Assembly (NCBI GenBank): GCA_964550025.1
Contig: CAZJYI010000070.1
Span: 1 to 54,985 of the forward strand
Origin: CAZJYI01 sp964550025
Lineage (GTDB): Bacteria; Verrucomicrobiota; Kiritimatiellia; UBA8416; CAYOBW01
DNA: 54,985 bases
Direction: 5' to 3'
Shown: in pieces, positions 48,533-54,985 of the stretch
How positions within the stretch are numbered: position 1 is the stretch's first letter
Layout of the letters: each line of letters begins with the position of its first letter
Translations under genes and position numbers: made by a program
The notes under the pieces: model-generated
Told to the model about the DNA's origin: nothing
Database searches by the model: none
Seen by the model: only the letters and a program-made list of their open reading frames with translations

Positions 48533-49600
48533 ATGAACAAGCCAAGCGGCATCGGGATTCTCGGTTTCGCGCACGGGCACGTAAACGCCTACTGCCGGAA
48601 CTGGCGGGAGACGCCGGAGTTTGGCGTGCGTGCAGCGGCGGGGTGGGACCATGACGTAGCGCGTCTCGAACGGGCCGCGTCGGCGCACGGGCTCGAGCCC
48701 TGTTCCACCGTCGACGAAGTCCTGGCCCGTGATGACGTACCGACCGTGCTGATCGCCGCCGAGACCTCGATGCATGCCGAGCTGGTCGAAGCCGCGGCCG
48801 CCGCGGGAAAGACCATTATCCTCCAGAAGCCCATCGCGCTGACCATGCCGGAGGCCGACCGCATCGTCGATGCGGTGACGCGCTCGGGGGTTCGTTTCTC
48901 CATGGCGTGGCAGATGCGCGTCGATCCCCAGAACCTGAAGATACGCGAGCTCATGGCGTCCGGCGTACTGGGCAAAGTCTTCATGATACGCCGTCGGCAC
49001 GGCCTCGCCGTCTGCCTGGACCCGGCCTTTGCCGATTCCTGGCATATGGCGCCCGACAAGAACCGGGACATCTGGGCCGACGATGCCGCACACCCGGTCG
49101 ACTTCATCTATTGGCTGCTCGGAGAGCCGGAGTCCGTCACCGCCGAGATCGAATCCCTGCACGATCCGCGCATGCCCATGGACAACGGCATCGCGGTCTA
49201 CCGCTATCCCGGCGGCCCGCTGGCCGAAGTCTGTTGCTCGTTCACGAACCCGGCCTGCGAGAACACCACCGAGGTGATCGGCGAAAAGGGGTGTGTTGTA
49301 CAGAACTACGGCGATGTGCCGAGCTGCAATGTCCCAAAGCCCGATGATGCCGTCGGACTCAAGTGGTTCCTGCGCGAAACCGGAGAGTGGATCCACAGCG
49401 ATCTGCCCGTCCCCGACGGACACGGTTGGCGCATAGGCAACCTGGCCGGGCCGCTGGCCGAGTTCGCACTCGGCAGACGCGGCCCCATCGCCACCGCCGA
49501 CGAAGGTCGCACGGTCCTGCGCATGACGTTGGCATGCTATGTCTCGGCTCGCGAAGGCCGCCGAGTGAACCTGAATGACGATGCAATTGACAGAGTGTAA
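48533..49600 (+). CDS. Gfo/Idh/MocA-family oxidoreductase (2)
   Basis: This 355-residue protein has the N-terminal Rossmann fold GIGILGFAHGHVNAYCRNW, which is GFAHGH rather than the usual GxGxxG, so cofactor binding may be modified. It has ILQKPIALTMPEADRIV (QKP in place of EKP), SMAWQMRVDPQNLKIRELM, and DDAAHPVDFIYWLLGEPESV with the active-site-type Asp/His. ATG 48533 begins just before the first strand; ATG 48485 would reach back into the hairpin repeat. It is less similar to the other two MocA proteins than they are to each other. Confidence 0.85.
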   Translation: MNKPSGIGILGFAHGHVNAYCRNWRETPEFGVRAAAGWDHDVARLERAASAHGLEPCSTVDEVLARDDVPTVLIAAETSMHAELVEAAAAAGKTIILQKPIALTMPEADRIVDAVTRSGVRFSMAWQMRVDPQNLKIRELMASGVLGKVFMIRRRHGLAVCLDPAFADSWHMAPDKNRDIWADDAAHPVDFIYWLLGEPESVTAEIESLHDPRMPMDNGIAVYRYPGGPLAEVCCSFTNPACENTTEVIGEKGCVVQNYGDVPSCNVPKPDDAVGLKWFLRETGEWIHSDLPVPDGHGWRIGNLAGPLAEFALGRRGPIATADEGRTVLRMTLACYVSAREGRRVNLNDDAIDRV

Positions 49601-49601
49601 C

Positions 49602-49738
49602 GCCGGCTGTCCCTGTCCGTCCGAAACCCATCGGGCGAAGGAGGAAGCCGGTGAAGTGTGTAGCCGGGTTTCGACCCGGCCGGTGTAGCGCCGGCTTCCA
49701 GCCGGTGAAGTGTGCAGCCGGGTTTCGACCCGGTTGGG
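49602..49738 (+). repeat. Dispersed hairpin repeat, copy 2, with TTCG-loop hairpin array
   Basis: The first 51 nt match copy 1 at 40834: outer stem GCCGGCT (49602-49608) with AAGCCGGT (49645-49652), inner stem CGTCCGA/TCGGGCG. Three hairpins follow, each preceded by GTGTAGC/GTGCAGC: GCCGGGT-TTCG-ACCCGGC (49663-49680), CCGGC-TTCCA-GCCGG (49691-49705) and GCCGGGT-TTCG-ACCCGGT (49717-49734). It fills the gap before the sulfatase-fold gene. Confidence 0.85.
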
Positions 49739-49752
49739 AAAGGACAACCACC

Positions 49753-51147
49753 ATGCCGCAGACCAAACCCAACCTCCTCCTGATCGGCATTGACTCGCTG
49801 GTCTCAACCCACATGAGCAGCTACGGCTATCACCGTCAAACCACTCCGCACATTGACCGGTTCGCCGAGGGCGGGACGTTGTTCGAGAACAACTTCTGCC
49901 CGCACGTGCCGACCACCTCCGGGTACGGTTCGATGCTGACGGGACGCGACTGCTTCGGCACGAATTGCGTGGCTCTGAGGCACAAGGGGCAGATGCGTGA
50001 AGGCGTACCCACGCTGGCCGAGGTCCTCGGCGAGAACGGTTACAACACAACCTGCGTGGGGTTCCGGGGCAACCCGGCGGCGCGCGGTTTCCAGGAGTAC
50101 CTCGACTTTGCCGGCTGGGGCTCGCGCGAGGAGGGCCGCAGCCCCAAAGCGCAGAAGCTCAACGAGGTGGCCATTCCCGAGCTCGTCAGGCTGGCGAACG
50201 ATGACAAGCCCTTCTTCCTGTTCCTGCGCCACATGGACCCGCACTCCCCCTATCTGCCGCCCGAGCCCTACGAGCGCATGTTCTACCACGGGGACGAATG
50301 CGACCCGGCCAACAAGTCGATGGAACCGGTATTCAATTTCAAACCATTCTGCGACTACTTCGCCTCCTGGATGCCCGTAGGCGTCACGGACAAGGACTAC
50401 ATCATCGCCCAGTACGATGGGGCGGTTGCCTACATGGACGCCTGCATCCAGTCGATCTTCACGGCACTCGACTCCCTGGGGATCGTGGACGAGACCATCG
50501 TCGTGCTCAACTCCGACCACGGTGAGACGCTGTACGACCACGAATGCTGGTTCGATCACCACGGCATCTACGACAACACGCTGCGCGTGCCCCTCATCAT
50601 CCGTTACCCCGGCAAGGTGCCCGCCGGCGAGCGCGTTCCCGGCTATTGCCAGCACAAAGACCTTATGCCCACCCTGATGGAGCTCATGGAGTTCGACCCC
50701 GGGTTGACGTTCGAGGGGCAATCGCTCATGCAGCTCGTGCGTGGGGAGAAGCCGGCGTTCGACACCGAGTTCTACATCACCGAGTGCACCTGGATGCGCA
50801 AGCACGGATGGCGCACACCCGAATGGAAACTGATCATGGCCCTGGAGCCCGACTTCCACTTCAAGCCGCCCGTGGAGTTGTACAACCTGGCGGACGACCC
50901 TGACGAGTTGAGCAACCTGGCCGACGAGAAGCCCGATGTGGTAGCGTCACTGCGTGAACGCATGGAAGCGTTCATCGCGCGGCGCGAAGCCGAAGAGGGG
51001 ATCACGAATCCCATGGTGACCCAGGGCGCCTGGCACGGCCACCCGGAAGTGGGGTCGGCCTTCGAGAGCAGCCAACAGGCTCATGATACGCTGCATATCG
51101 GCGATCCCGGAGAGGCGGCGAAACTGCAGGCGAAATCGAGAGAGTAG
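49753..51147 (+). CDS. Sulfatase-fold (alkaline phosphatase superfamily) hydrolase with Thr at the nucleophile position
   Basis: This 464-residue protein has no signal peptide. It has the superfamily start NLLLIGIDSLVSTHMSSYGY, PFFLFLRHMDPHSPYLPP, the metal ligands VLNSDHGETLYDH, and the C-terminal VELYNLADDPDELSNLA. The sulfatase signature C/S-x-P-x-R-x4-TG is replaced by TTSGYGSMLTG (54-64), putting Thr54 where the formylglycine Cys/Ser should be and Tyr58 where Arg should be. A Thr nucleophile is typical of phosphoesterases and phosphoethanolamine transferases in this superfamily, so this is more likely a phospho-ester or phosphonate hydrolase than a sulfatase (inference). GAAAGGAC precedes the ATG. 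Confidence 0.82.
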   Translation: MPQTKPNLLLIGIDSLVSTHMSSYGYHRQTTPHIDRFAEGGTLFENNFCPHVPTTSGYGSMLTGRDCFGTNCVALRHKGQMREGVPTLAEVLGENGYNTTCVGFRGNPAARGFQEYLDFAGWGSREEGRSPKAQKLNEVAIPELVRLANDDKPFFLFLRHMDPHSPYLPPEPYERMFYHGDECDPANKSMEPVFNFKPFCDYFASWMPVGVTDKDYIIAQYDGAVAYMDACIQSIFTALDSLGIVDETIVVLNSDHGETLYDHECWFDHHGIYDNTLRVPLIIRYPGKVPAGERVPGYCQHKDLMPTLMELMEFDPGLTFEGQSLMQLVRGEKPAFDTEFYITECTWMRKHGWRTPEWKLIMALEPDFHFKPPVELYNLADDPDELSNLADEKPDVVASLRERMEAFIARREAEEGITNPMVTQGAWHGHPEVGSAFESSQQAHDTLHIGDPGEAAKLQAKSRE

Positions 51148-51160
51148 TGTTTTCCGCGAC

Positions 51161-51222
51161 AGCCTGCGCCCGGCAGGCGCAGGCTACCGTAGCCCTCCGC
51201 CCATGGCGGACGGAAGCGGGCT
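51161..51222 (+). repeat. Two adjacent perfect hairpins
   Basis: AGCCTGCGCC-CGGCA-GGCGCAGGCT (51161-51185, 10-bp stem) is followed by AGCCC...GGGCT enclosing TCCGCC-CAT-GGCGGA (51191-51222). They lie in the 104-nt gap between the sulfatase-fold gene and the third oxidoreductase. Confidence 0.8.
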
Positions 51223-51251
51223 GGGCGTGAGGTGAGGTGAAGGAAAAGAAC

Positions 51252-52265
51252 ATGCCCCTGAAAGTTGCAGTCATCGGTTGCGGCCCCATCGGCAACCGCC
51301 ATGCCGACATCTATCGCGGCGACGCGTTGGCCGAGCTGGTCGGCGTGTGCGATATCATTCGCGAGCGCGCCGACGCGGCGGCCGAGCGTCTGGGCGTGCC
51401 CGCGTTCTACGACGCCCAGGGGATGTTGTCGGCCCTCGCGCCCGATGTCGTCAGTGTCGCCACGGGTGGCGTTGAGTACGGCAGCGACCACTATGAGCCC
51501 ACGCTCCAGGCGTTGGAGGCCGGGTGCCACGTGCTGTGCGAGAAACCCATCTGCAACACCATTCGGGAGGCCGAGGAAATGGTGGCCTGCGCCCGGCGCA
51601 ACAACCGTTGTTTTGGTATCGACTTCAACCACCGCTTCACGCCCGCGGCGAGGATCGCGCGGCAATGGGTCGACGAGGGGCTGATCGGCGAGCAGCTCTT
51701 CGTCAACATGTCGATGTGGATCCTCAACCGCCGGGAAGACTCGCCCTACTTCATGATCAAGGCGCTGAACCCGCACTCGGTCGACATCATGCGCCACTTC
51801 GCCGGCGACATCGAAGCCGTGCAGTGCTTCTGCAGCAAGGGCCCAGGTCGCTCGATCTGGTCCAACATGCAGCTCAACGTGCGCTTCGTGAGCGGGGCCG
51901 TCGGACACCTGACATCCAGCTATGACATGGCGCGGGGACACCCCATGGAGCGTTGCGAAGTGGCCGGCGCGAAGGGGCGCTTCGTGCTGGAAGACATGTG
52001 GTGCGAAGCCACTCTCTACCCGTCCGAGAGCCTGGTCAAGCAAGTCTACACCAACCCCGTGTTCGGCGGCGTGCGCGATTTTGTCGATACCTTCCGCAAC
52101 CGGATTCACCGCTTCCTCGAACAGGTCACGGAAGGCACGCCGCCCGATGCCATCGACGGGTCGGGCCGAGATGGCCTCGCCGCGCAGAAGGTCCTCGCCG
52201 CCGCGATCGAGTCGCTGGAAAGCGGGCGCGTGGTGAAGATGGATGAGGCAACGCTGACACAGTGA
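51252..52265 (+). CDS. Gfo/Idh/MocA-family oxidoreductase (3)
   Basis: This 337-residue protein has the Rossmann motif MPLKVAVIGCGPIGNRHA (residues 1-18), VVSVATGGVEYGSDHYEPTLQALEAG, the CEKPI motif (HVLCEKPICN), and GIDFNHRFTPAARIARQWVDEG in the substrate domain. It is closely similar in layout to the protein at 46398, indicating duplication within the cluster. ATG 51252 follows AAGGA by 7 nt; GTG 51237 would sit within the ribosome site. It is followed by a long heptamer array. Confidence 0.9.
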   Translation: MPLKVAVIGCGPIGNRHADIYRGDALAELVGVCDIIRERADAAAERLGVPAFYDAQGMLSALAPDVVSVATGGVEYGSDHYEPTLQALEAGCHVLCEKPICNTIREAEEMVACARRNNRCFGIDFNHRFTPAARIARQWVDEGLIGEQLFVNMSMWILNRREDSPYFMIKALNPHSVDIMRHFAGDIEAVQCFCSKGPGRSIWSNMQLNVRFVSGAVGHLTSSYDMARGHPMERCEVAGAKGRFVLEDMWCEATLYPSESLVKQVYTNPVFGGVRDFVDTFRNRIHRFLEQVTEGTPPDAIDGSGRDGLAAQKVLAAAIESLESGRVVKMDEATLTQ

Positions 52266-52292
52266 GGTCGGAGAGGCGGCGGGGCCGCGCTC

Positions 52293-52376
52293 TTCTGAAA
52301 CCTGAGATCTGAAACCTGAAACCTGAGGTTTGAGATTTGAAATCTGAGATTTGAGATTTGGAATCTGGGATCTGAA
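52293..52376 (+). repeat. Twelve-unit heptamer array, consensus [CT][CT]TG[AG][AG]A
   Basis: Units in order are TCTGAAA, CCTGAGA, TCTGAAA, CCTGAAA, CCTGAGG, TTTGAGA, TTTGAAA, TCTGAGA, TTTGAGA, TTTGGAA, TCTGGGA and TCTGAAA. There is no slip in the 7-bp phase over 84 bp. Substitutions are almost all transitions (C/T at units 1-2, A/G at units 5-7), leaving the central TG constant. This is the cleanest heptamer array in the window. Confidence 0.9.
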
Positions 52377-52426
52377 ATCTACGGTCGACGTTCCGAGGGA
52401 CCCGACTCCCTGCGGCCGCCATTACC

Positions 52427-52456
52427 GTTGCGGTCGGCGCGCCATGGGACTATACT
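52427..52456 (+). promoter_or_regulatory. Candidate promoter giving a leaderless transcript
   Basis: TTGCGG (52427-52432), an 18-bp spacer and TATACT (52451-52456) end 6 nt before the ATG at 52463. If used, transcription would start at or next to the start codon, and no Shine-Dalgarno sequence is visible. The -35 is only a partial match. Confidence 0.4.
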
Positions 52457-52462
52457 AGCCCC

Positions 52463-53371
52463 ATGATGAAAACACGACACGATACACACAATGGCTTGGC
52501 CGTGCCGATCTGCGCCGCCCTGGCGGTGCTTGTTACGGCCGCGTCGGTGCGAGCCGGGAAACTCGGCTCGTTCGAGCGCTCGACGGGGGGGCGCCCGCCG
52601 CCTCCGCGTTCCAGTTCGTCATCGGACGACAGCTCAAGCTCGCTCGGCTCGTTCGAGGACGATTCGCCGCCCCCGCGGCGGCGTCCGCGGCGGCGTCCGC
52701 CGCCTCCCGGGTACTTCCACCACGAGGATCCGTACTACTACCACGGCTGCTGGTACTGCAGGTATCACCACCCCTGCCTGTTCCATTACCACCGCCACCC
52801 GTACTACGACACGGACCTCTCCGCTGTGCCGCCTGTCGGGACGCGAACCAACGAAGTGGAGGAGTTCGTCTATGAATCCATAGCTGGAGACCCGATTCTG
52901 CCAACCGCGCGGTTCGATTTCGGGTGGCAGGCCGTGGAGTCGGACGTGCAGGCCTTCGACTCCGCGCTGGAAATCGGCTACGGGCCAATCGCGGCCCGCG
53001 GTCGCATAACGCACTACAGGGAGGACGATCCGGACGACACGCTCGATCTGTCCAGCATTCTCGGCCTCTGGCGGATTCCGGTCTCGCAGGAGATGGAGTT
53101 GGATGTCGGCATAGGCGGCGCCGTCCTCGAAGGCGACGAGCGGCAAAGCGGCGTCAACATCAGCCTTGCCCTGCGCGCTTGGGTGCCGAACAGGTACATA
53201 GGCTTCGAGTATCGCGGCGAGTTCATCGACATCGGGGATGGACTGAACAGCAACGACTTCAGCGTGCTCCTGCACGTCAAGTGGGTTGCCCTGCGCGCCG
53301 GCTACCGCTGGGTGCACACCACCCACGACTCCCTCGACGGTCCCTTCGCCGGCGCCTCGCTGACGTTCTGA
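52463..53371 (+). CDS. Outer-membrane-type protein with low-complexity Ser/Pro/Arg and His/Tyr/Cys segments
   Basis: This 302-residue protein starts with a Sec-type signal peptide (about 12-32, cleavage after VRA). Residues 35-85 are Ser-, Pro- and Arg-rich. Residues 85-120 carry a His/Tyr/Cys cluster (GYFHHEDPYYYHGCWYCRYH) suited to metal binding. The C-terminal ~170 residues alternate polar and hydrophobic residues and end in Phe (FAGASLTF), as in outer-membrane beta-barrels. The family is not recognised. Its position in the sugar cluster suggests a surface or uptake role, but that is only context. ATG 52466 is an equally possible start. Confidence 0.7.
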   Translation: MMKTRHDTHNGLAVPICAALAVLVTAASVRAGKLGSFERSTGGRPPPPRSSSSSDDSSSSLGSFEDDSPPPRRRPRRRPPPPGYFHHEDPYYYHGCWYCRYHHPCLFHYHRHPYYDTDLSAVPPVGTRTNEVEEFVYESIAGDPILPTARFDFGWQAVESDVQAFDSALEIGYGPIAARGRITHYREDDPDDTLDLSSILGLWRIPVSQEMELDVGIGGAVLEGDERQSGVNISLALRAWVPNRYIGFEYRGEFIDIGDGLNSNDFSVLLHVKWVALRAGYRWVHTTHDSLDGPFAGASLTF

Positions 53372-53397
53372 CGGCGGGGGCGGGGGAGAGGATCAAC

Positions 53398-53474
53398 CGC
53401 AGAGAGCGCAAAGAACGCAGAGAACACGGTTGTGACGGGTCGTAGTACGGAGAAGCACGGAAGGCCCACGGATG
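53398..53474 (+). repeat. 9-bp-period arrays (CGCAGAGAG and CACGGAAGG families)
   Basis: CGCAGAGAG, CGCAAAGAA and CGCAGAGAA (53398-53424) repeat the family seen at 48358. A second nonamer family (TACGGAGAA, GCACGGAAG, GCCCACGGA) follows at about 53446-53474. Confidence 0.65.
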
Positions 53475-53486
53475 GGATACGCAACC

Positions 53487-53574
53487 GTCACGAATCGTAA
53501 TCGCACTCTCGTACGCACCGATCGTCCCGAGGCGATTGGTGAGGGGGAGGAGTGGGATTACGATTGGGGAAGGG
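53487..53574. repeat. Inverted, diverged copy of the 110-bp repeat
   Basis: On the minus strand this reads CCTTCCCCAATCGTAATCCC, then ACTCCTCCCCCTCACCAATC, matching the junction of copies 2 and 3 at 45270-45300, followed by GACGATCGGTGCG and GAGAGTGCGATTACGAT as in the left half of the unit. It lies just upstream of the second isomerase gene. Confidence 0.85.
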
Positions 53575-53611
53575 AAGGTCGGGGGCGCGATACTCGCAAC
53601 GTGGGAAGACC

Positions 53612-54535
53612 ATGACCGAACAGAATCTGAAGAGTGTTGCCCGGCCCGGGATGATGGTGTCTCAGCTTGCGCCCACCGCCAATGGGACCGAGGGCGAAAC
53701 GCTGCGTGCCGTCGAATACGTGCTCGAAGCGGACTTCTTCGAGGCGGTCCAGACTGTGGAGGTGCTGGATGCGGGCGAGCGACGGGCGATCGGCGCCGCT
53801 GTTGCCGCTGCCGGCCGCAGCATGACCTACTGCACGGCCCGCGTGCAGAACCGCCGCGACCTCAACCTGAGCGACCTGGACGACGCGGCCAGGCGCCGCG
53901 CGGTCGATGCGATGCGCATCGCCGTCGACGAGGCCCGCGAACAGCAGGCGGACTACCTGATGCTTATCAGCGGACCGTCGCCCCGCGACCAGGCGTTGCG
54001 ACCGCAAGCACTACGCGTGCTTGCCGAGTCGCTGGATGTGCTCTGCAACGCCGCCGCCGAGAACCCGTCCGTGACGCTGCTGGTCGAGCCGCTCGACGTC
54101 GCGGTGCACAAGAAGGGCACGTTGGGCTACACGGCGGAAGCCGCGCAGATGGTGCGTGAGCTTCGCGCAACGCACGCCAACGTCGGTCTATGCCTGGATA
54201 CGTCTCACATCTTGCTCAATCGCGAGAGCCCCGTGAGCTGCCTGCGCCGTGCCGGGGAGTTTGCGCCCGAGCTCCACATCTGCAACTGTTGCCTTGACCC
54301 CGAACACGAGAGTTACGGCGATTACCACATCCCGCTGGGCGCACCCGGCCCGCTCGATCTGCGCGGGGTGGGGGAGATCCTGCGCGGCGCGCGCCAGGCA
54401 GGCTATCTCAGCCCTGGCACCCGCCCCGCCGTCTACTACGAAACCCCGAACCGCAGCGACGATGTGGCGGGCGCCATCGGCAGCTATAGAAAGGTCCTGG
54501 AATACGCCTGGCGCCTGGCCTGTGCTGACATGTGA
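53612..54535 (+). CDS. Sugar phosphate isomerase/epimerase-type TIM-barrel protein (2)
   Basis: This 307-residue protein of the xylose-isomerase-like TIM-barrel superfamily has MVSQLAPTANGTEGETLRAVEYVLE, LMLISGPSPRDQALR, VTLLVEPLDVAVHKKGTLGY (metal-ligand Glu), VGLCLDTSHILLNRESPVS, and a late EL-HICNCCLDP segment with Cys in place of the usual HxxD/N. It is diverged from the isomerase at 47522. ATG 53612 is the first start beyond the repeat. It is the last gene of the AraC-linked cluster; an intervening repeat-filled gap of 240 nt may separate its transcription. Confidence 0.82.
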   Translation: MTEQNLKSVARPGMMVSQLAPTANGTEGETLRAVEYVLEADFFEAVQTVEVLDAGERRAIGAAVAAAGRSMTYCTARVQNRRDLNLSDLDDAARRRAVDAMRIAVDEAREQQADYLMLISGPSPRDQALRPQALRVLAESLDVLCNAAAENPSVTLLVEPLDVAVHKKGTLGYTAEAAQMVRELRATHANVGLCLDTSHILLNRESPVSCLRRAGEFAPELHICNCCLDPEHESYGDYHIPLGAPGPLDLRGVGEILRGARQAGYLSPGTRPAVYYETPNRSDDVAGAIGSYRKVLEYAWRLACADM

Positions 54536-54598
54536 CAACGGAGCAACCAGCCAGTGCTCGATGTTCGCCCGGCAGGCGAGTTGCCGGCTCCGAGGGGG

Positions 54599-54985
54599 TC
54601 AGGTCCCGTCCTCAACGCCGGACAGGAAGCCGGCGACGTTTTCAACGAACGCCTGAAAATCTCCCAGGCGTGTCTGCAGATACTCGTGCACAAGGGGGTC
54701 ATCGACATCCCAGTAGAGGTGAACGAGCCGGTTGCGGAAACGGGCCATCGCCACGTAGTCCCCTCGTTTCTCCTCTGGTAGAACTCCGTTTTCAACGAGG
54801 ACAATGAAGCTGTCGCCGTTGTCACGCGGGATCCGGTATCGTTCGGAGGACACGATGTGGTTTGCGATGTCGATGCAGGCTTCGATGGCGATCACGAAAT
54901 GGTACTTCGCGCTCGCTATCCGGTCGTTGTCGGCGAGCAAATCCTCCCTGGGGATCTCGCTGAGCCGCCGCAGTTCCCTCAGATA
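54599..54985 (-). CDS. HepT-like HEPN-domain (DUF86) toxin, N terminus outside window
   Basis: The frame is open to the window edge, so the start lies beyond 54985; at least 128 residues are visible. It shows the HepT helix FVIAIEACIDIANHIV and the HEPN RNase motif R-x4-H in RFRNRLVHLYW. Preceding in-frame residues (YLRELRRLSEIPREDLL) match the family N terminus, so the TTG at 54940 is internal. HepT toxins pair with a MntA-type nucleotidyltransferase antitoxin that AMPylates the Tyr of the HEPN motif; that gene would be expected upstream on the minus strand, outside the window. Confidence 0.85.
   Translation of the reverse strand, partial: YLRELRRLSEIPREDLLADNDRIASAKYHFVIAIEACIDIANHIVSSERYRIPRDNGDSFIVLVENGVLPEEKRGDYVAMARFRNRLVHLYWDVDDPLVHEYLQTRLGDFQAFVENVAGFLSGVEDGT

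Noticed and set aside
52293..52376. Regular repeats considered as a CRISPR array
   Set aside because: The period is 7 bp with no unique spacers and no cas genes in the window.

Overview
The window is GC-rich, densely coded DNA from a diderm (Gram-negative type) bacterium. The diderm evidence is an LpxH-like phosphoesterase, a TolC-like lipoprotein, an outer-membrane-type protein and an Nqr module. Exosortase/EpsI, Na+-translocating Nqr subunits, a run of Gfo/Idh/MocA oxidoreductases with TIM-barrel isomerases and a sulfatase-fold enzyme, and many families of short intergenic repeats together suggest the PVC superphylum or a relative (Kiritimatiellota, Lentisphaerota or Planctomycetota). That placement is an inference from gene content, not a phylogeny. 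I see no rRNA, tRNA, CRISPR array, intact insertion sequence or prophage.

Layout. (1) 1-3.4 kb: housekeeping genes, namely a partial DksA/TraR zinc-finger protein with a histone-H1-like tail, lspA, miaA and radC, then a small NusG paralogue. (2) 3.6-29.2 kb: a large exopolysaccharide or O-antigen locus. It holds rmlA, two O-antigen polymerase/ligase-type membrane proteins, an LpxH-like phosphoesterase, a nucleotide-sugar dehydrogenase, a Wzx flippase, several glycosyltransferases, a methyltransferase, a hexapeptide acyltransferase, a DUF362 protein, a CapK-type adenylating enzyme, a heparinase II/III-like lyase, an exosortase with its EpsI partner, and on the opposite strand the polyprenyl-phosphate sugar transferase that would start the repeat unit. 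The NusG paralogue directly before the locus looks like a dedicated RfaH/UpxY/LoaP-type antiterminator. (3) 29.4-32.7 kb: dapA, dapB, folK and panB. (4) 32.8-37.2 kb: a probable operon of VTC-domain polyphosphate polymerase, DUF4956 membrane protein, HlyD-like adaptor and TolC-like lipoprotein; I consider this the best candidate for an undescribed system. (5) 37.2-43.0 kb: thioredoxin, a mobile-element-like repeat region, a 53-residue rubredoxin, nqrBCD without nqrA/E/F, gnd, and a resolvase-like protein whose catalytic serine is cysteine. (6) 43.0-45.1 kb: a HAD protein, a 50-residue His-rich membrane protein and an exported protein. (7) 45.1-54.5 kb: an AraC-regulated carbohydrate-catabolism cluster with three MocA oxidoreductases, two isomerase/epimerases, a sulfatase-fold enzyme with Thr in place of the formylglycine Cys/Ser, and an outer-membrane-type protein. 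The window ends inside a HepT-like HEPN toxin gene.

The most striking non-genic signal is the intergenic DNA. At least nine gaps carry degenerate arrays with a strict 7-bp period, each with its own consensus, and two are arranged as inverted pairs. Other gaps carry 9-bp-period arrays, a 110-bp tandem repeat with an inverted copy 8 kb away, and a dispersed hairpin whose two copies differ by a base-pair-preserving (compensatory) change.
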